Position numbers and translations under genes: made by a program. A DNA stretch of 64,000 bases from Brevibacterium sp. UCMA 11754. GTDB lineage: Bacteria > Actinomycetota > Actinomycetes > Actinomycetales > Brevibacteriaceae. Under the pieces are notes generated by a model. The model had not been told where the DNA came from and searched no databases. It saw only the letters and a program-made list of their open reading frames with translations. The stretch lies in contig NZ_JACBOT010000023.1 in assembly GCF_021532275.1 (NCBI RefSeq), forward strand, positions 152,335-216,334, given 5' to 3'. Of the stretch, positions 25,473 through 34,236 are shown one piece after another. Position 1 is the first letter of the stretch. Every line of letters begins with the position of its first letter.

Positions 25473-27626
25473 TCAGCCTCTGAGTTTGATGACTGCTTCG
25501 ATCTCGACCGGTGAGTTCGCAGGGAGGCGGGGAACTCCCAGTGCGGTCCTTGCATGCCGGCCAGCTTCACCGAGTGCGTCGACGAGGAGCTTCGACGCAC
25601 CCTCCGCGACGATCGGATGCTTGCTGAAGTCGGCTGGGCTGGCGACATAGACGTTGAGTTTGGCGATGCTCTCGACGCTCTCAAGACCGAGGTTCGTTTC
25701 CAGTTGAGCGATGAGGTTGACCGCGCACAGCTGAGCCGCTGCGATACCGTCCTCGACGCTCAGGTCGTCACCGACGACACCTTGGACCGGGACCACGCCG
25801 CCCTGTTTGGCGATCTGTCCCGAAACGAAGGCGAGATCTCCCGCGACGGTGACCGTCTTGTAGCTGTAGCTGGCCGGATTCGCCTCGGGAAGGTCGAAAC
25901 CGAGATCGCCGAGGCGACGACGTACTCCGTCGGAGATCGACTCCCTCGCAGCGTTCGCAGGAGAGTTCCCTTTTTGGTCCCCACCCTGCCCGGGGGTGTA
26001 CTTGCCGTCGACGGCACGGCCGATTCTCAAGGGATTCGACTGCTGGAGAACTGACGGCAGAATCGCATCGGGAATGTTCTGATAAGCAACAGGCCGAAGG
26101 AAGCGCTCGATCGCGGTGGCACCCACCGAGGTGGTCTGGGGAGCCGAAGTCGCAGGGAACGGTCCGCCGTGGATCATCGCATGACCCACATCGACCCCGG
26201 TCGGCCAGCCATTGACGATGATCCGACCGACTTTGAGCTCGAGCTCTGACACCAACGCGTTCGCGGTTGCGCTGTCCTGTTCGCTCATCTGGAGCGTCGC
26301 GGTCAGCTGTCCTTCGAGTTCCGTGACGACAGGTGCCAACTGGTCGGTGGTCTCGTAGCGCACGATGAGAGCGGCCGATCCGAAGATCTCATTCTGCAGC
26401 TCTGCGTTCGAGGCGAAGTCCTTGACCGAGACGGTGAATACGGCGGGGCCCGGGGCGTTGAGAGTCTTGCCGTCAGCCCCCTGTGCTAAGGCCGTGACGC
26501 CAGGTTGAGCCGCAAGCTGATCGACACCTCGCTGCCAAGCTTCGGCGATGGACGGGGTGAGCATCGTCTGCCCCGTTGCCTCTGAGAAGTCCTTCGCAAT
26601 GTGCGCGGTCAGCGCATCTCCACGAGCGCCAGTGGGGACGAAGAGAATCCCTGGGGAGGTGCACAACTGACCCGAAGAACCGGTCACGGCTGTGAAGAAC
26701 CCCCGGGCCACCTCGGCGACGTCATCGGCGATTGCACCGGGGAGCACGAAGACGGGGTTTATCGAGCTCATCTCCGCATGCACGGGGACCGGCACTGCCC
26801 GTGCGGCAGCGGTGGCGGACAGGGCCAGGCCCGCAGTTCTGGAGCCGGTGAATCCCACTGCAGCGATTCGAGGATCGGCTGCCAGCTGCTGGCCGACTTG
26901 TGCGCCGGAACCGTAGACAAGCGAGAAGACACCGGGGTTGAGATCATTGTCGGCAACGGCGCGGGAGATCGCTGCTCCGACCAGTTCGTTGGTGCCGGGG
27001 TGAGCGTTGTGTGCCTTGACGATGACCGGGCAGCCGGCGGCCAGTGCTGAAGCGGTGTCGCCGCCTGCCGTGGAGAACGCGAGTGGGAAGTTGCTGGCTC
27101 CGAAGACGGCAACCGGACCCAGCGGCACCTGACGCTGACGGATATCGGGTCGAGGCAGCGGTGCGCGATCCGGAAGTGCAGGATCAATGCGCACACCGTG
27201 TGCATCGCCGAGGAGGACGACCGATGCGAAGAGGCGCAGCTGATTGGCCGTTCTGGTGATTTCTCCGTTCAATCGTCCGACGGGAAGTCCGGTCTCCTGG
27301 GCTGCCCGTTCGACGATGACGTCTGCGGCGGCTTCGATGTTCACCGCAATGTCAGTGAGGAACTTCGCGCGAAGTGTGGGGGAGATGCTCCGGTAGGAGG
27401 AGAAGGCTGCGTGTGCCTCGGCGATGGCGGCAGAGACCTGCTCCTCGCTCAGAAGCGTGAACGCGGGTTCCAGCTCCTCACCGGTCGCAGGATTGACCGC
27501 GTGTGCGGTCCCGCCCTCTCCAGGTGTCTTCATGCCGGCGACGATCGAGGAGCCGGAGATCGGCGGGGTTGAGGTAGGGGTATCGGTGTTCGTTGTGGTC
27601 TTCGTGTCGGTGAGCTGAGTCGTCAT
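25473..27626 (-). CDS. Aldehyde dehydrogenase (2,5-dioxovalerate type) fused to a C-terminal RidA domain
   Basis: 717 residues in one uninterrupted frame. Residues about 25-545 are an aldehyde dehydrogenase of the alpha-ketoglutaric semialdehyde type: Asn179 in FGASNFPLAF, Glu285 in HAEMSSINPVF, catalytic Cys322 in SGQLCTSPG. Residues about 562-717 are a RidA/YjgF-like domain: FVSGQIAKQGG, AAQLCAVNLIAQLETNLG, and the GRHARTALGVPRLPANSPVE block with the conserved Arg. The first 22 residues are Thr-rich. It sits 122 bp downstream of 5-dehydro-4-deoxyglucarate dehydratase, whose product is exactly 2,5-dioxopentanoate, so oxidation to 2-oxoglutarate is well supported. RidA domains deaminate reactive enamines/imines; why one is fused here is unknown. 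Confidence 0.88.
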   Translation of the reverse strand: MTTQLTDTKTTTNTDTPTSTPPISGSSIVAGMKTPGEGGTAHAVNPATGEELEPAFTLLSEEQVSAAIAEAHAAFSSYRSISPTLRAKFLTDIAVNIEAAADVIVERAAQETGLPVGRLNGEITRTANQLRLFASVVLLGDAHGVRIDPALPDRAPLPRPDIRQRQVPLGPVAVFGASNFPLAFSTAGGDTASALAAGCPVIVKAHNAHPGTNELVGAAISRAVADNDLNPGVFSLVYGSGAQVGQQLAADPRIAAVGFTGSRTAGLALSATAAARAVPVPVHAEMSSINPVFVLPGAIADDVAEVARGFFTAVTGSSGQLCTSPGILFVPTGARGDALTAHIAKDFSEATGQTMLTPSIAEAWQRGVDQLAAQPGVTALAQGADGKTLNAPGPAVFTVSVKDFASNAELQNEIFGSAALIVRYETTDQLAPVVTELEGQLTATLQMSEQDSATANALVSELELKVGRIIVNGWPTGVDVGHAMIHGGPFPATSAPQTTSVGATAIERFLRPVAYQNIPDAILPSVLQQSNPLRIGRAVDGKYTPGQGGDQKGNSPANAARESISDGVRRRLGDLGFDLPEANPASYSYKTVTVAGDLAFVSGQIAKQGGVVPVQGVVGDDLSVEDGIAAAQLCAVNLIAQLETNLGLESVESIAKLNVYVASPADFSKHPIVAEGASKLLVDALGEAGRHARTALGVPRLPANSPVEIEAVIKLRG

Positions 27627-27748
27627 GAGTGACCTCTTTTCGGTTGAGCGATGTCGGCGCCGACCGGCTCAAGCCGATCGGCGCCGATCTGTGGTTGTGC
27701 AGCTGTATCGGTGGTCTTGGTGCGTTGGTGCCTGCAGTCTGGCGCAGG

Positions 27749-28696
27749 TCAGGCGACCGCGGAGGTGGTGCGGTCGAGTTGAATTACGGCAGCAGCCATC
27801 ACCTGTTCGAGATCCCGCAGGTCGGTCTGTGTGAGGTTCTGCAGGGGAGGTCGGACCGGGCCGCAGTCTCGACCGATGACCTTGAGGCCGCCCTTGACGA
27901 TGGAGACGCCGTAGCCCGCGACACGATCTCGGATCTTCGAGTAGGGAAGCACGAATGAATTGAGCTTCTCCGTGACTGCAGCACGATCCTGGCGGCGGAC
28001 CGCAGAGTAGAAGTCGAGGGCGAACTCAGGCGCGAAGTTGAACATCGCCGACGAGTAGGTGCTCATCCCGAGTTGGAGCAGAGGCAAAGCGTAGACCTCG
28101 GCTGTGGGCAGACCTCCGAGGTAGAAGAGGCGGTCGCCGGTGCGGGCGTAGACCTTGGTCAGCTGTTCGATGTCACCGATGGCGTCCTTGAAGCCGATGA
28201 AGTTCTCATGGGTGTCTGCGAGTCGTTCGACGGTCTCGGGTGAGTAGATGGCGTTGGCTCGGTTGTAGACGATGACGCCGATCTTCGTGGCAGCACAGAT
28301 GGCTGACACATGTTCGAAGAGGCCATCTTGACTGCACTCGGTGAGGTACGGCGGGAGGACGAGGAGGCCTTCGGCACCCACCGCCTCAGCGTCGATCGCA
28401 TTCTGCACAGCTTGAGCGGTGGCCCCGCCGGCAGAGGCGAGCACCGGCACCTCCTGGCGGGAGGTCGAGACGGCCAAGCTGACAACGTCCTTGGCTTCAG
28501 CAGGGGTGAGACTGAAGCCCTCCCCGGTACCGCCGGCCGCGAAGAGCCCGGCGACGTCGAAACTTGACTGCCAGGCGATGTGGTCGGTGTAGGCATCGGC
28601 ATCGATCGTCAGGTCGGATGTGAAGGCGGTTGCAGGGAAGGAGAGGAGACCGTCCTTGAGGTGGTCGGCGAGTTCTTGAGGCAGGTAGTTGGCCAC
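27749..28696 (-). CDS. kdgD: 5-dehydro-4-deoxyglucarate dehydratase
   Basis: 315-residue class I aldolase-fold enzyme (DHDPS superfamily) that dehydrates and decarboxylates 5-keto-4-deoxyglucarate to 2,5-dioxopentanoate in glucarate/galactarate breakdown. Seen: LLSFPATAFTSDLTID near the start, GGTGEGFSLTPAE, VIVYNRANAIYSPET (the Tyr region) and the Schiff-base Lys in FIGFKDAIGDIEQL. The length is normal. A TTGGACA-N18-TACAGT promoter lies just upstream. Glucarate dehydratase and a sugar-acid transporter are not in the window, so the upper pathway must be elsewhere. Confidence 0.9.
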   Translation of the reverse strand: MANYLPQELADHLKDGLLSFPATAFTSDLTIDADAYTDHIAWQSSFDVAGLFAAGGTGEGFSLTPAEAKDVVSLAVSTSRQEVPVLASAGGATAQAVQNAIDAEAVGAEGLLVLPPYLTECSQDGLFEHVSAICAATKIGVIVYNRANAIYSPETVERLADTHENFIGFKDAIGDIEQLTKVYARTGDRLFYLGGLPTAEVYALPLLQLGMSTYSSAMFNFAPEFALDFYSAVRRQDRAAVTEKLNSFVLPYSKIRDRVAGYGVSIVKGGLKVIGRDCGPVRPPLQNLTQTDLRDLEQVMAAAVIQLDRTTSAVA

Positions 28697-28731
28697 GGAA
28701 TGACGTCCTTGTTAGTCGGGATGATGATCCC

Positions 28732-28762
28732 ACTGTAGGAACGCCGAGTGATTCCTGTCCAA
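28732..28762 (-). promoter_or_regulatory. Promoter of kdgD
   Basis: On the minus strand TTGGACA (28762-28756) is followed after 18 bases by TACAGT (28737-28732). The predicted start point is about 30 bp before the kdgD ATG. Further upstream is an AT-rich stretch suited to LysR binding. Confidence 0.55.
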
Positions 28763-28802
28763 GATTATTTATATATGCATTGATGCTCCAAAAGTATTGC
28801 TT

Positions 28803-29681
28803 CTACTCGTCGCGGATGAGGCTGAGGACTTCCTTCAGTGCGGGGTTGCGCGACTCGGGATTCCAGATCGCGTGCAGCTCCACGACATCACGCGGGGCGC
28901 CTCGCAGCGGCACGTATTTCACGCCTTCCACGCCGAGGCGCGCAGCGGATTCGGAGACGACGGCGATACCTCGGCCAGCGGCCACGAGGTTGACGATGGT
29001 GAGAATCTGGCTGAGGGAATGGGCGACCTCATTGGCCTCGACATCAATGTAGCGAACGGTGAGGTCGTAGAAGTATCGAGCTTTCGTGGCATCGTGCATG
29101 AGCAGCCTCTGCCCGGAGATGTCCTTCGTCGCAATCGACTCCCGTGTGGCGAATTCGTGGTCCGATGGGACTGCGAGGACCAGCTGTTCCGAGAGCACAA
29201 GGGCAGCGTCGATGGTCTCCGGTATTCTGCCCACCCGGCCCAGGCCGATGTCGATCCGCCCTTCCGACAGTGCCTTGATCTGCTCGGCCGTGACCATTTC
29301 GGCGATCTCGACGCTGACGCCTGGAAGTCGCTGCGCCAGTGTTGACACCAAACTGCCGAGGACGCCGAAGGTCGAGACTGCTGTGCAGCCGATGGTGATC
29401 TGCCCCCACGATCCCTCGGCGATCTTCTGTGCGCGCCGAGGTGCGCGTTCGACAGAGGCAAGCAGGCCGTAGGCTTCTGCGAGGAAGGCCTCCCCCGCTG
29501 GCGTCAGGGTCACCGTGCGGTTGTTGCGTTCGAAGAGATGGACACCGATGGACTTCTCGAGCTTCTGTATCTGCCGACTCAGCGGCGGCTGAGTCATATT
29601 GAGTTCCTCAGCGGCGCGTCCGAAGTGGAGATTTTCGGCCACAGCGATGAAGCCGGTGACCTGGGCTAGGGTGAACTGCAT
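28803..29681 (-). CDS. LysR family transcriptional regulator
   Basis: 292-residue LysR regulator. The N-terminal HTH reads FIAVAENLHFGRAAEELNMTQPP...LSRQIQKLE (residues about 10-45), and the effector domain follows (ITIGCTAVSTFGVLGSL onward). The frame is open upstream, but the ATG at 29681 gives the standard LysR start, with GAAAGAAATCGAGCG upstream. It is on the same strand as, and just upstream of, kdgD and the ALDH-RidA gene, so it probably activates the sugar-acid module in response to a pathway acid. Unusually for LysR it is co-directional with its likely targets. Confidence 0.87.
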   Translation of the reverse strand: MQFTLAQVTGFIAVAENLHFGRAAEELNMTQPPLSRQIQKLEKSIGVHLFERNNRTVTLTPAGEAFLAEAYGLLASVERAPRRAQKIAEGSWGQITIGCTAVSTFGVLGSLVSTLAQRLPGVSVEIAEMVTAEQIKALSEGRIDIGLGRVGRIPETIDAALVLSEQLVLAVPSDHEFATRESIATKDISGQRLLMHDATKARYFYDLTVRYIDVEANEVAHSLSQILTIVNLVAAGRGIAVVSESAARLGVEGVKYVPLRGAPRDVVELHAIWNPESRNPALKEVLSLIRDE

Positions 29682-29773
29682 TGCTCGCTCGATTTCTTTC
29701 GGGGTCTCGTGCCGCTGCTGTTCTGCAGTGTATCCGCTGACCCCACCTCTCACCTTGCTGAGAGCACAGCCTC

Positions 29774-30892
29774 TCACCCGTCGATGTGCACCACGGTTCG
29801 CAGCCCCGGACTCGGCTCTGCAAACTCCTGAGCCAGTTCGGCCAGTTCGATCGGGCCGCCGAGGATGTTCTCCCACGGCATATCACCGCCATCAGTCGCC
29901 AGGAAGTCGACGGCTTCCTGCAGGTGGTGGGGTTCGAAGTTGTGCACGCCCGTGATGGTGCGCCAGGCTCGCACGAACTGTTCGGGGCTGATCTCGATGT
30001 TCGGTCCCGGGCTCACGCTTCCGGCGAGAACTGCGGTACCGCCGATTCCCAGGCTGGCAACACAGGTCTCTACGCCCGAGGTGGTGCCGGAGAGTTCGAG
30101 TGCAACATCGACATCTGCGGGCATTTCGTCTTCCATGATCGTGCTCGCCCCGGCGAACAGGGCCATATCCTGGCGCCGCGGCGTCGGGTCGAAGGCGAGC
30201 ACCTCGGCGGCGCCGCGGGACTGGGCGGCGGCCACTGCTGTGAGCCCCAGCATTCCGAGTCCGTTGACGAAGACCCGGCGGCCTCGCAGATCACCGGCGG
30301 CCTCCAACATCGCCATGACGGTGGCGACGGCACACCCTGCTGTGGAGGCCACGGCGTCGGGCACCGAATCCGGCACCGGGACGGCTGCCACGCCCCTGGG
30401 CAGGTGGATGTGTGAGGCGTAGGTGCCGGAAAGCGTCCAGCCGCTGTCGGTGGATTCGTGACCGACCTTGGCCACCGACCCGCATTTTGTGCTGAGCCCG
30501 CGCCTGCAGTTCTCGCATTCCCCGCACACCGAGGTGACAGAGAAGACCACGCGCTGGCCGAGCGGGAAGCCCGCCCGCGAATCTTCGACCACGCCGACGC
30601 CCTCGTGGCCGAGCACGGAGGGGCATGCTCCGGGGCGACGCCCGCGCACGGTGTGCCGGTCTGAGCCGCAGACGGTGGCAGTGGTCAGGCGGATGAGACT
30701 CTCGCCCACAGCAAGTTCGGGGCGGTCGAAGGACTGAATCTCGAATTGATCCCCGCCGAGCCAGACGACTGCCTGGACCGTGTCCGCGACGACCTCAACA
30801 CCCGCCGAGGCCTCCGCCTTCACTGAGGTGTCGGCCGGGGAGGCCTGAACCGGAGACTGTGACTGAACCCGCGGTTGAACCTGCGCCGTCAC
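29774..30892 (-). CDS. Zinc-dependent alcohol dehydrogenase, phosphonate-associated (HpnZ type)
   Basis: 372-residue medium-chain dehydrogenase. Catalytic zinc: Cys in TVCGSDRH and GHEGVGVVE. Structural zinc: the four Cys of CGECENCRRGLSTKC. The Rossmann loop is VNGLGMLGLTAV. The first ~35 residues are a Gln/Ser/Pro-rich extension not typical of the family. The ATG overlaps the stop of the phosphonatase-like gene (30889-30892), indicating coupling. This dehydrogenase type recurs beside phosphonatase-like hydrolases; its reaction in phosphonate catabolism is, as far as I know, unproven. It is the last gene of the phosphonate operon. Confidence 0.82.
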   Translation of the reverse strand: MTAQVQPRVQSQSPVQASPADTSVKAEASAGVEVVADTVQAVVWLGGDQFEIQSFDRPELAVGESLIRLTTATVCGSDRHTVRGRRPGACPSVLGHEGVGVVEDSRAGFPLGQRVVFSVTSVCGECENCRRGLSTKCGSVAKVGHESTDSGWTLSGTYASHIHLPRGVAAVPVPDSVPDAVASTAGCAVATVMAMLEAAGDLRGRRVFVNGLGMLGLTAVAAAQSRGAAEVLAFDPTPRRQDMALFAGASTIMEDEMPADVDVALELSGTTSGVETCVASLGIGGTAVLAGSVSPGPNIEISPEQFVRAWRTITGVHNFEPHHLQEAVDFLATDGGDMPWENILGGPIELAELAQEFAEPSPGLRTVVHIDG

Positions 30893-31593
30893 TGGTTCAC
30901 CCCGGCTGAGGTTGCTGAAGTCGACAGGTCGGCCAGAGCGTCGGGAAGCTCCGCAGCGGAATCGAGAACGAGGTGGGCACCTTCGGCGGCGAAGTCCTTC
31001 CGGCTCAGGTGGCCGGTGAGCACACCGACCGAGGTGACTCCGGCGCGCAGGGCCGACTGCACATCCGCCGAGGTGTCACCGACGCTGACGACCGCTGCCG
31101 TGTCCTCCACGCCGAGTTCCTTCAAGACCCTCTCGATCATGTCGGGAGCCGGCCGGCCGGCCTCGACCTCGTCGCCGCAGGCGGACGCGTCGAAGGTCTC
31201 GCCCTGCTCCCATCCCATGGAGGCGAAGATGAGATCAGCGATCTCCCGAGCGAACCCGGTCGTCAGGGCGACCTTGATGCCTTGCTCGCGTAGAGTCGTC
31301 AGTGCTTCCTCGATCCCGGGCAGCGGCTTCGGCGGATTGTCGGTATAGGTGCGGCGCAGTTCCTGTCGGAACCATTCCCAGGTCTTCTCGTGGAGTTCGT
31401 CATCGACGTCGACCCCGCCGAGGCGGAGCAGATTTTCGATCGCCCATCTCTTCTCAGTGCCCATCCACTTCTGGAACACCTCGTCCGTGTAGTTCGCACC
31501 TTCGCGTTCAGTGGCCTCCCGCAGAACACGGTAGACCTCGTCGCGGTCGTCGATGGTGGTGCCGGCCATGTCGAATACGGCGAGTTCAATCAT
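30889..31593 (-). CDS. Phosphonatase-like HAD hydrolase
   Basis: 234-residue HAD enzyme related to phosphonoacetaldehyde hydrolase (PhnX). Seen: nucleophile Asp8 in FDMAGTTIDD (PhnX has DWAGTTVD), Lys48 in MGTEKRWAI at the position of the PhnX Schiff-base Lys (MGLLKIDH in B. cereus), TTGFAR as motif II, GRPAPDM, and VGDTSADVQSA as the acidic motif. The PhnX His three residues after that Lys is Ala here. So Schiff-base chemistry is plausible but the active site is altered. The start at 31593 is the family start; the open frame far upstream overlaps the permease. It would cleave the C-P bond of phosphonoacetaldehyde or a close analogue. Confidence 0.83.
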   Translation of the reverse strand: MIELAVFDMAGTTIDDRDEVYRVLREATEREGANYTDEVFQKWMGTEKRWAIENLLRLGGVDVDDELHEKTWEWFRQELRRTYTDNPPKPLPGIEEALTTLREQGIKVALTTGFAREIADLIFASMGWEQGETFDASACGDEVEAGRPAPDMIERVLKELGVEDTAAVVSVGDTSADVQSALRAGVTSVGVLTGHLSRKDFAAEGAHLVLDSAAELPDALADLSTSATSAGVNQ

Positions 31594-31606
31594 GGTGTTT
31601 CTCCTT

Positions 31607-31648
31607 CTGTGTTGGATCAATGCGTGCCTGTGTTGGATCAATGCGTGC
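31607..31648. repeat. Perfect 21-bp tandem duplication upstream of the phosphonatase-like gene
   Basis: The 21-base unit starting CTGTGTTGGATC occurs twice in direct succession at 31607-31627 and 31628-31648, in the leader between phnE and the hydrolase. It adds spacing before the ribosome site and could be a recent slippage event. Confidence 0.85.
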
Positions 31649-31676
31649 AGGTGGGACGTGTGAAATGACGGGAGAG

Positions 31677-33356
31677 TCAGCGAACGGCCTGGCGCAGCCA
31701 CATCGACAGTGCTTCGACTGCGAGGACGACAGCGACCATGAGGATGAGCACCATGGTGACAACATCGAACTGGTTGACCCGCGAAGCGTTGAGCAGCAGG
31801 AATCCGATGCCTCCGGCCCCGACGACTCCGAGGAGTGTGGCTGAGCGGATGTTGTTGTCGAGTAGGTACATCGCGTGAGCGACGAAAGCCGGTGCCGCCT
31901 GGCGCAGTGTGGCTGAGAAGAACACCTGTGCCTCGCTGGCACCGGTGGCGCGCATCGCTTCTTGCACCTGGGTGTCCGTCTCCTCGAGCGAATCGGCGAT
32001 GAGCTTCGAGAGCAGGCCGATCGCGCCGATGGACAGAGCCAGGGTTCCGGCGACCTCCCCCAGGCCGGAGATGACGACGAAGATGATCGCGAGAATCAGC
32101 TCGGGAATGCCGCGCACTATCACGATGATCACCCTGAATGTCTGGTGCACATAGACATTCGCCACGGCGTTGCGGGCGGCGAGGATGCCGATCGGTATCG
32201 CGAGGACGGCGCCGATGAGGGTTGCCGCGAGCGAGATCTGGATAGTCACCAGCAGCGCCTCGACGAGGTTGGACATGGTCCCGCCGGTCGATGGCGGGAA
32301 GAACAGCGCCAGAGTCTTCGGTAAGTCGAGAAGCCCATGCAGGAGTGCTGACCAGGACACATCCACGCGCCACAGGGCCGCAACAGTGAAGATCACAATC
32401 AGCGCAATCGAGAGGAAGCGCTTGAACCGGGCCGAACTCCACGGCGGTGTCAGATGGAGATCGTTGACACCCGATTCGCGACCGCGGTTGAACAGGCGAT
32501 CGACCCAGGTGCCGCCGGTGATCCTCTGTCCAGCCGATCTCATCAGCGCTGCCCGGATCGCTCCCGAGAGCAGCTCGACGCCGATGCACAGCAGCAGGAC
32601 CAGCACGGCCAGGGCCATGCCTCGCTGATAGTCAAGCGTCCGCAGGGAATCGGCAATCGCCAACCCGATGCCGCCCACGCCGACGTAGCCCAGAAGCACC
32701 GAGGTACGCAGATTGATGTCGAACCGGTGCAGCGCCGTCGCGATGAGCTGCGGCATCAGCGTCTGTGGAATGGCCGCCATGATCTGCTGCCCACGGCCAG
32801 CGCCGAGGGACTCCATCGACTCACGTGGGCCATCGTCGAGTTCCTCGATTGCATCGGCATAGAGCTTGGCAATCATGCAGACCGAGTGGATGCCCATGGC
32901 GATGATTCCGGCGGTGGCTCCGAGGCCGAACATGCGCAGGAAGATGATCGCGAGCACCAGATCGGGGATTGCCCGAGCCAGCACGGTCAGAGCGCGCGCG
33001 ACCCACTGCGAGGTGACTCCCCAGCGGGTCGGCCCGGCGGCGGCCAGAGCCACCGGAATGGAGAGCGCGACCGAAAGCAGCGTGGCGAGGAAGACGATGG
33101 CCAAGGTCTCGAACACCAGCGAAAGAGTCTCTGACACAGGCGGGAAGTCGAGAGGGAACACGCGAGCAAGGAAGCGTCCCGCATTGTCGACGGAGTCGAC
33201 GATGGTGCCCAGATCGATGCCGAGAGAACCGATCGACCACACGCCTCCGATGACCAGGACGATCATCACGATGACGGCGGCGATGCTGTGCCCGGTCGGA
33301 CGCGGACGCGCCGGCGGCGTCGGAGCCTCGCGCGGGGCCTCGACGAGCGTGGGCAT
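31677..33356 (-). CDS. phnE: Phosphonate ABC transporter permease, two PhnE domains fused
   Basis: 559 residues, twice the usual length of PhnE. Two homologous permease halves are present. Each has the motif order AxIFLATLLxxALSIPVALAA / LAATLIGAVLAIPIGILAA, an ARAIPDLVLAIIFLRMFG / RGIPELILAIIFVVISG segment, and an EAA loop with SMESLGAGRGQQIMAAIPQ / AMRATGASEAQVFFSATLR. A hydrophilic linker at about residues 265-305 joins them. One polypeptide therefore supplies the whole transmembrane part. Its ATG overlaps the phnC stop by one base (33356). Confidence 0.88.
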   Translation of the reverse strand: MPTLVEAPREAPTPPARPRPTGHSIAAVIVMIVLVIGGVWSIGSLGIDLGTIVDSVDNAGRFLARVFPLDFPPVSETLSLVFETLAIVFLATLLSVALSIPVALAAAGPTRWGVTSQWVARALTVLARAIPDLVLAIIFLRMFGLGATAGIIAMGIHSVCMIAKLYADAIEELDDGPRESMESLGAGRGQQIMAAIPQTLMPQLIATALHRFDINLRTSVLLGYVGVGGIGLAIADSLRTLDYQRGMALAVLVLLLCIGVELLSGAIRAALMRSAGQRITGGTWVDRLFNRGRESGVNDLHLTPPWSSARFKRFLSIALIVIFTVAALWRVDVSWSALLHGLLDLPKTLALFFPPSTGGTMSNLVEALLVTIQISLAATLIGAVLAIPIGILAARNAVANVYVHQTFRVIIVIVRGIPELILAIIFVVISGLGEVAGTLALSIGAIGLLSKLIADSLEETDTQVQEAMRATGASEAQVFFSATLRQAAPAFVAHAMYLLDNNIRSATLLGVVGAGGIGFLLLNASRVNQFDVVTMVLILMVAVVLAVEALSMWLRQAVR

Positions 33357-34225
33357 CAGCGAGTCACACCTGACGCGGCTGCTCGGGGACCGACCGCAGC
33401 CTCGGCGAGGTCCATTCCGGAGACGCTCGAATAGATCGTCGACGCCTCGTCGGCGCTCAGACCCTGCGTCGCGCGATCGAGCACCGCCTGCCCGGTGCGC
33501 AGACCGATGATCCGATCGGCGAACTCGATGGCCAGCTGGACCTGGTGGAGCGAGGCGATGACGGTGAGCTTGTCTTCTTCGGCGATCTGCCGCAGCAGGT
33601 TGATCACGTCGAGGGCCGAGACCGGATCCAGTGAGGCCACCGGTTCATCGGCCAACAGCACTGTGGGGTGCTGCATGAGTGCGCGGGCGATGGCCACGCG
33701 CTGCTGCTGACCTCCGGAGAGAGTGTCCGAGCGCTGGTAGGCACGATCGGCAAGACCGACACGGTCGAGCTTGTCGATGGCCTCTCGGCGCACGGACTTC
33801 GGGTACATCATCAGCGAGATGCGCGGCCCCTTGAGCGAGCCGAGCTGCCCGGCGCAGACGTTCTCCAACACGGACATCGGACCGACGAGGTTGAAGGACT
33901 GGAAGATCACGCCGATGTTCCGGCGCAGCTCCCGCAGACTGCGCTTACCTGCTGAGCTCACGTCCTGACCCAGGACGCGCACCGTTCCCGAGGTGGGGGT
34001 GTGCAGGCCGTTGATGTGACGCAGGAGCGTCGACTTCCCCGATCCGGACAGCCCGAGCAGGACTGTGACCCTGCCGGCACGGAATCCGATGTTGACGTCG
34101 TCAAGTCCGAGGACTCCACCGCCGAAGTCCTTGGTCACGTGGTCGAGCTGGACGGCGTAGATATCGTCGATCTCTCGCTGAAGTTCAGCGGTCTTAGCGC
34201 TGCTGGCATTTCGATGATTGCTCAT
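33356..34225 (-). CDS. phnC: Phosphonate ABC transporter ATP-binding protein
   Basis: 289-residue ATPase. Seen: Walker A LLGLSGSGKSTLLRHI, Q-loop VIFQSFNLVGPM, signature DTLSGGQQQRVAIARAL, Walker B TVLLADEPVASLDP and the switch His in IASLHQVQLA. The sequence is closest in style to PhnC (the SFNLVG and VASLDP blocks). It lies 12 bp downstream of phnD and overlaps phnE, so the three form one uptake operon for organophosphonates. Confidence 0.9.
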   Translation of the reverse strand: MSNHRNASSAKTAELQREIDDIYAVQLDHVTKDFGGGVLGLDDVNIGFRAGRVTVLLGLSGSGKSTLLRHINGLHTPTSGTVRVLGQDVSSAGKRSLRELRRNIGVIFQSFNLVGPMSVLENVCAGQLGSLKGPRISLMMYPKSVRREAIDKLDRVGLADRAYQRSDTLSGGQQQRVAIARALMQHPTVLLADEPVASLDPVSALDVINLLRQIAEEDKLTVIASLHQVQLAIEFADRIIGLRTGQAVLDRATQGLSADEASTIYSSVSGMDLAEAAVGPRAAASGVTR

Positions 34226-34236
34226 GGGTGTCTCTC

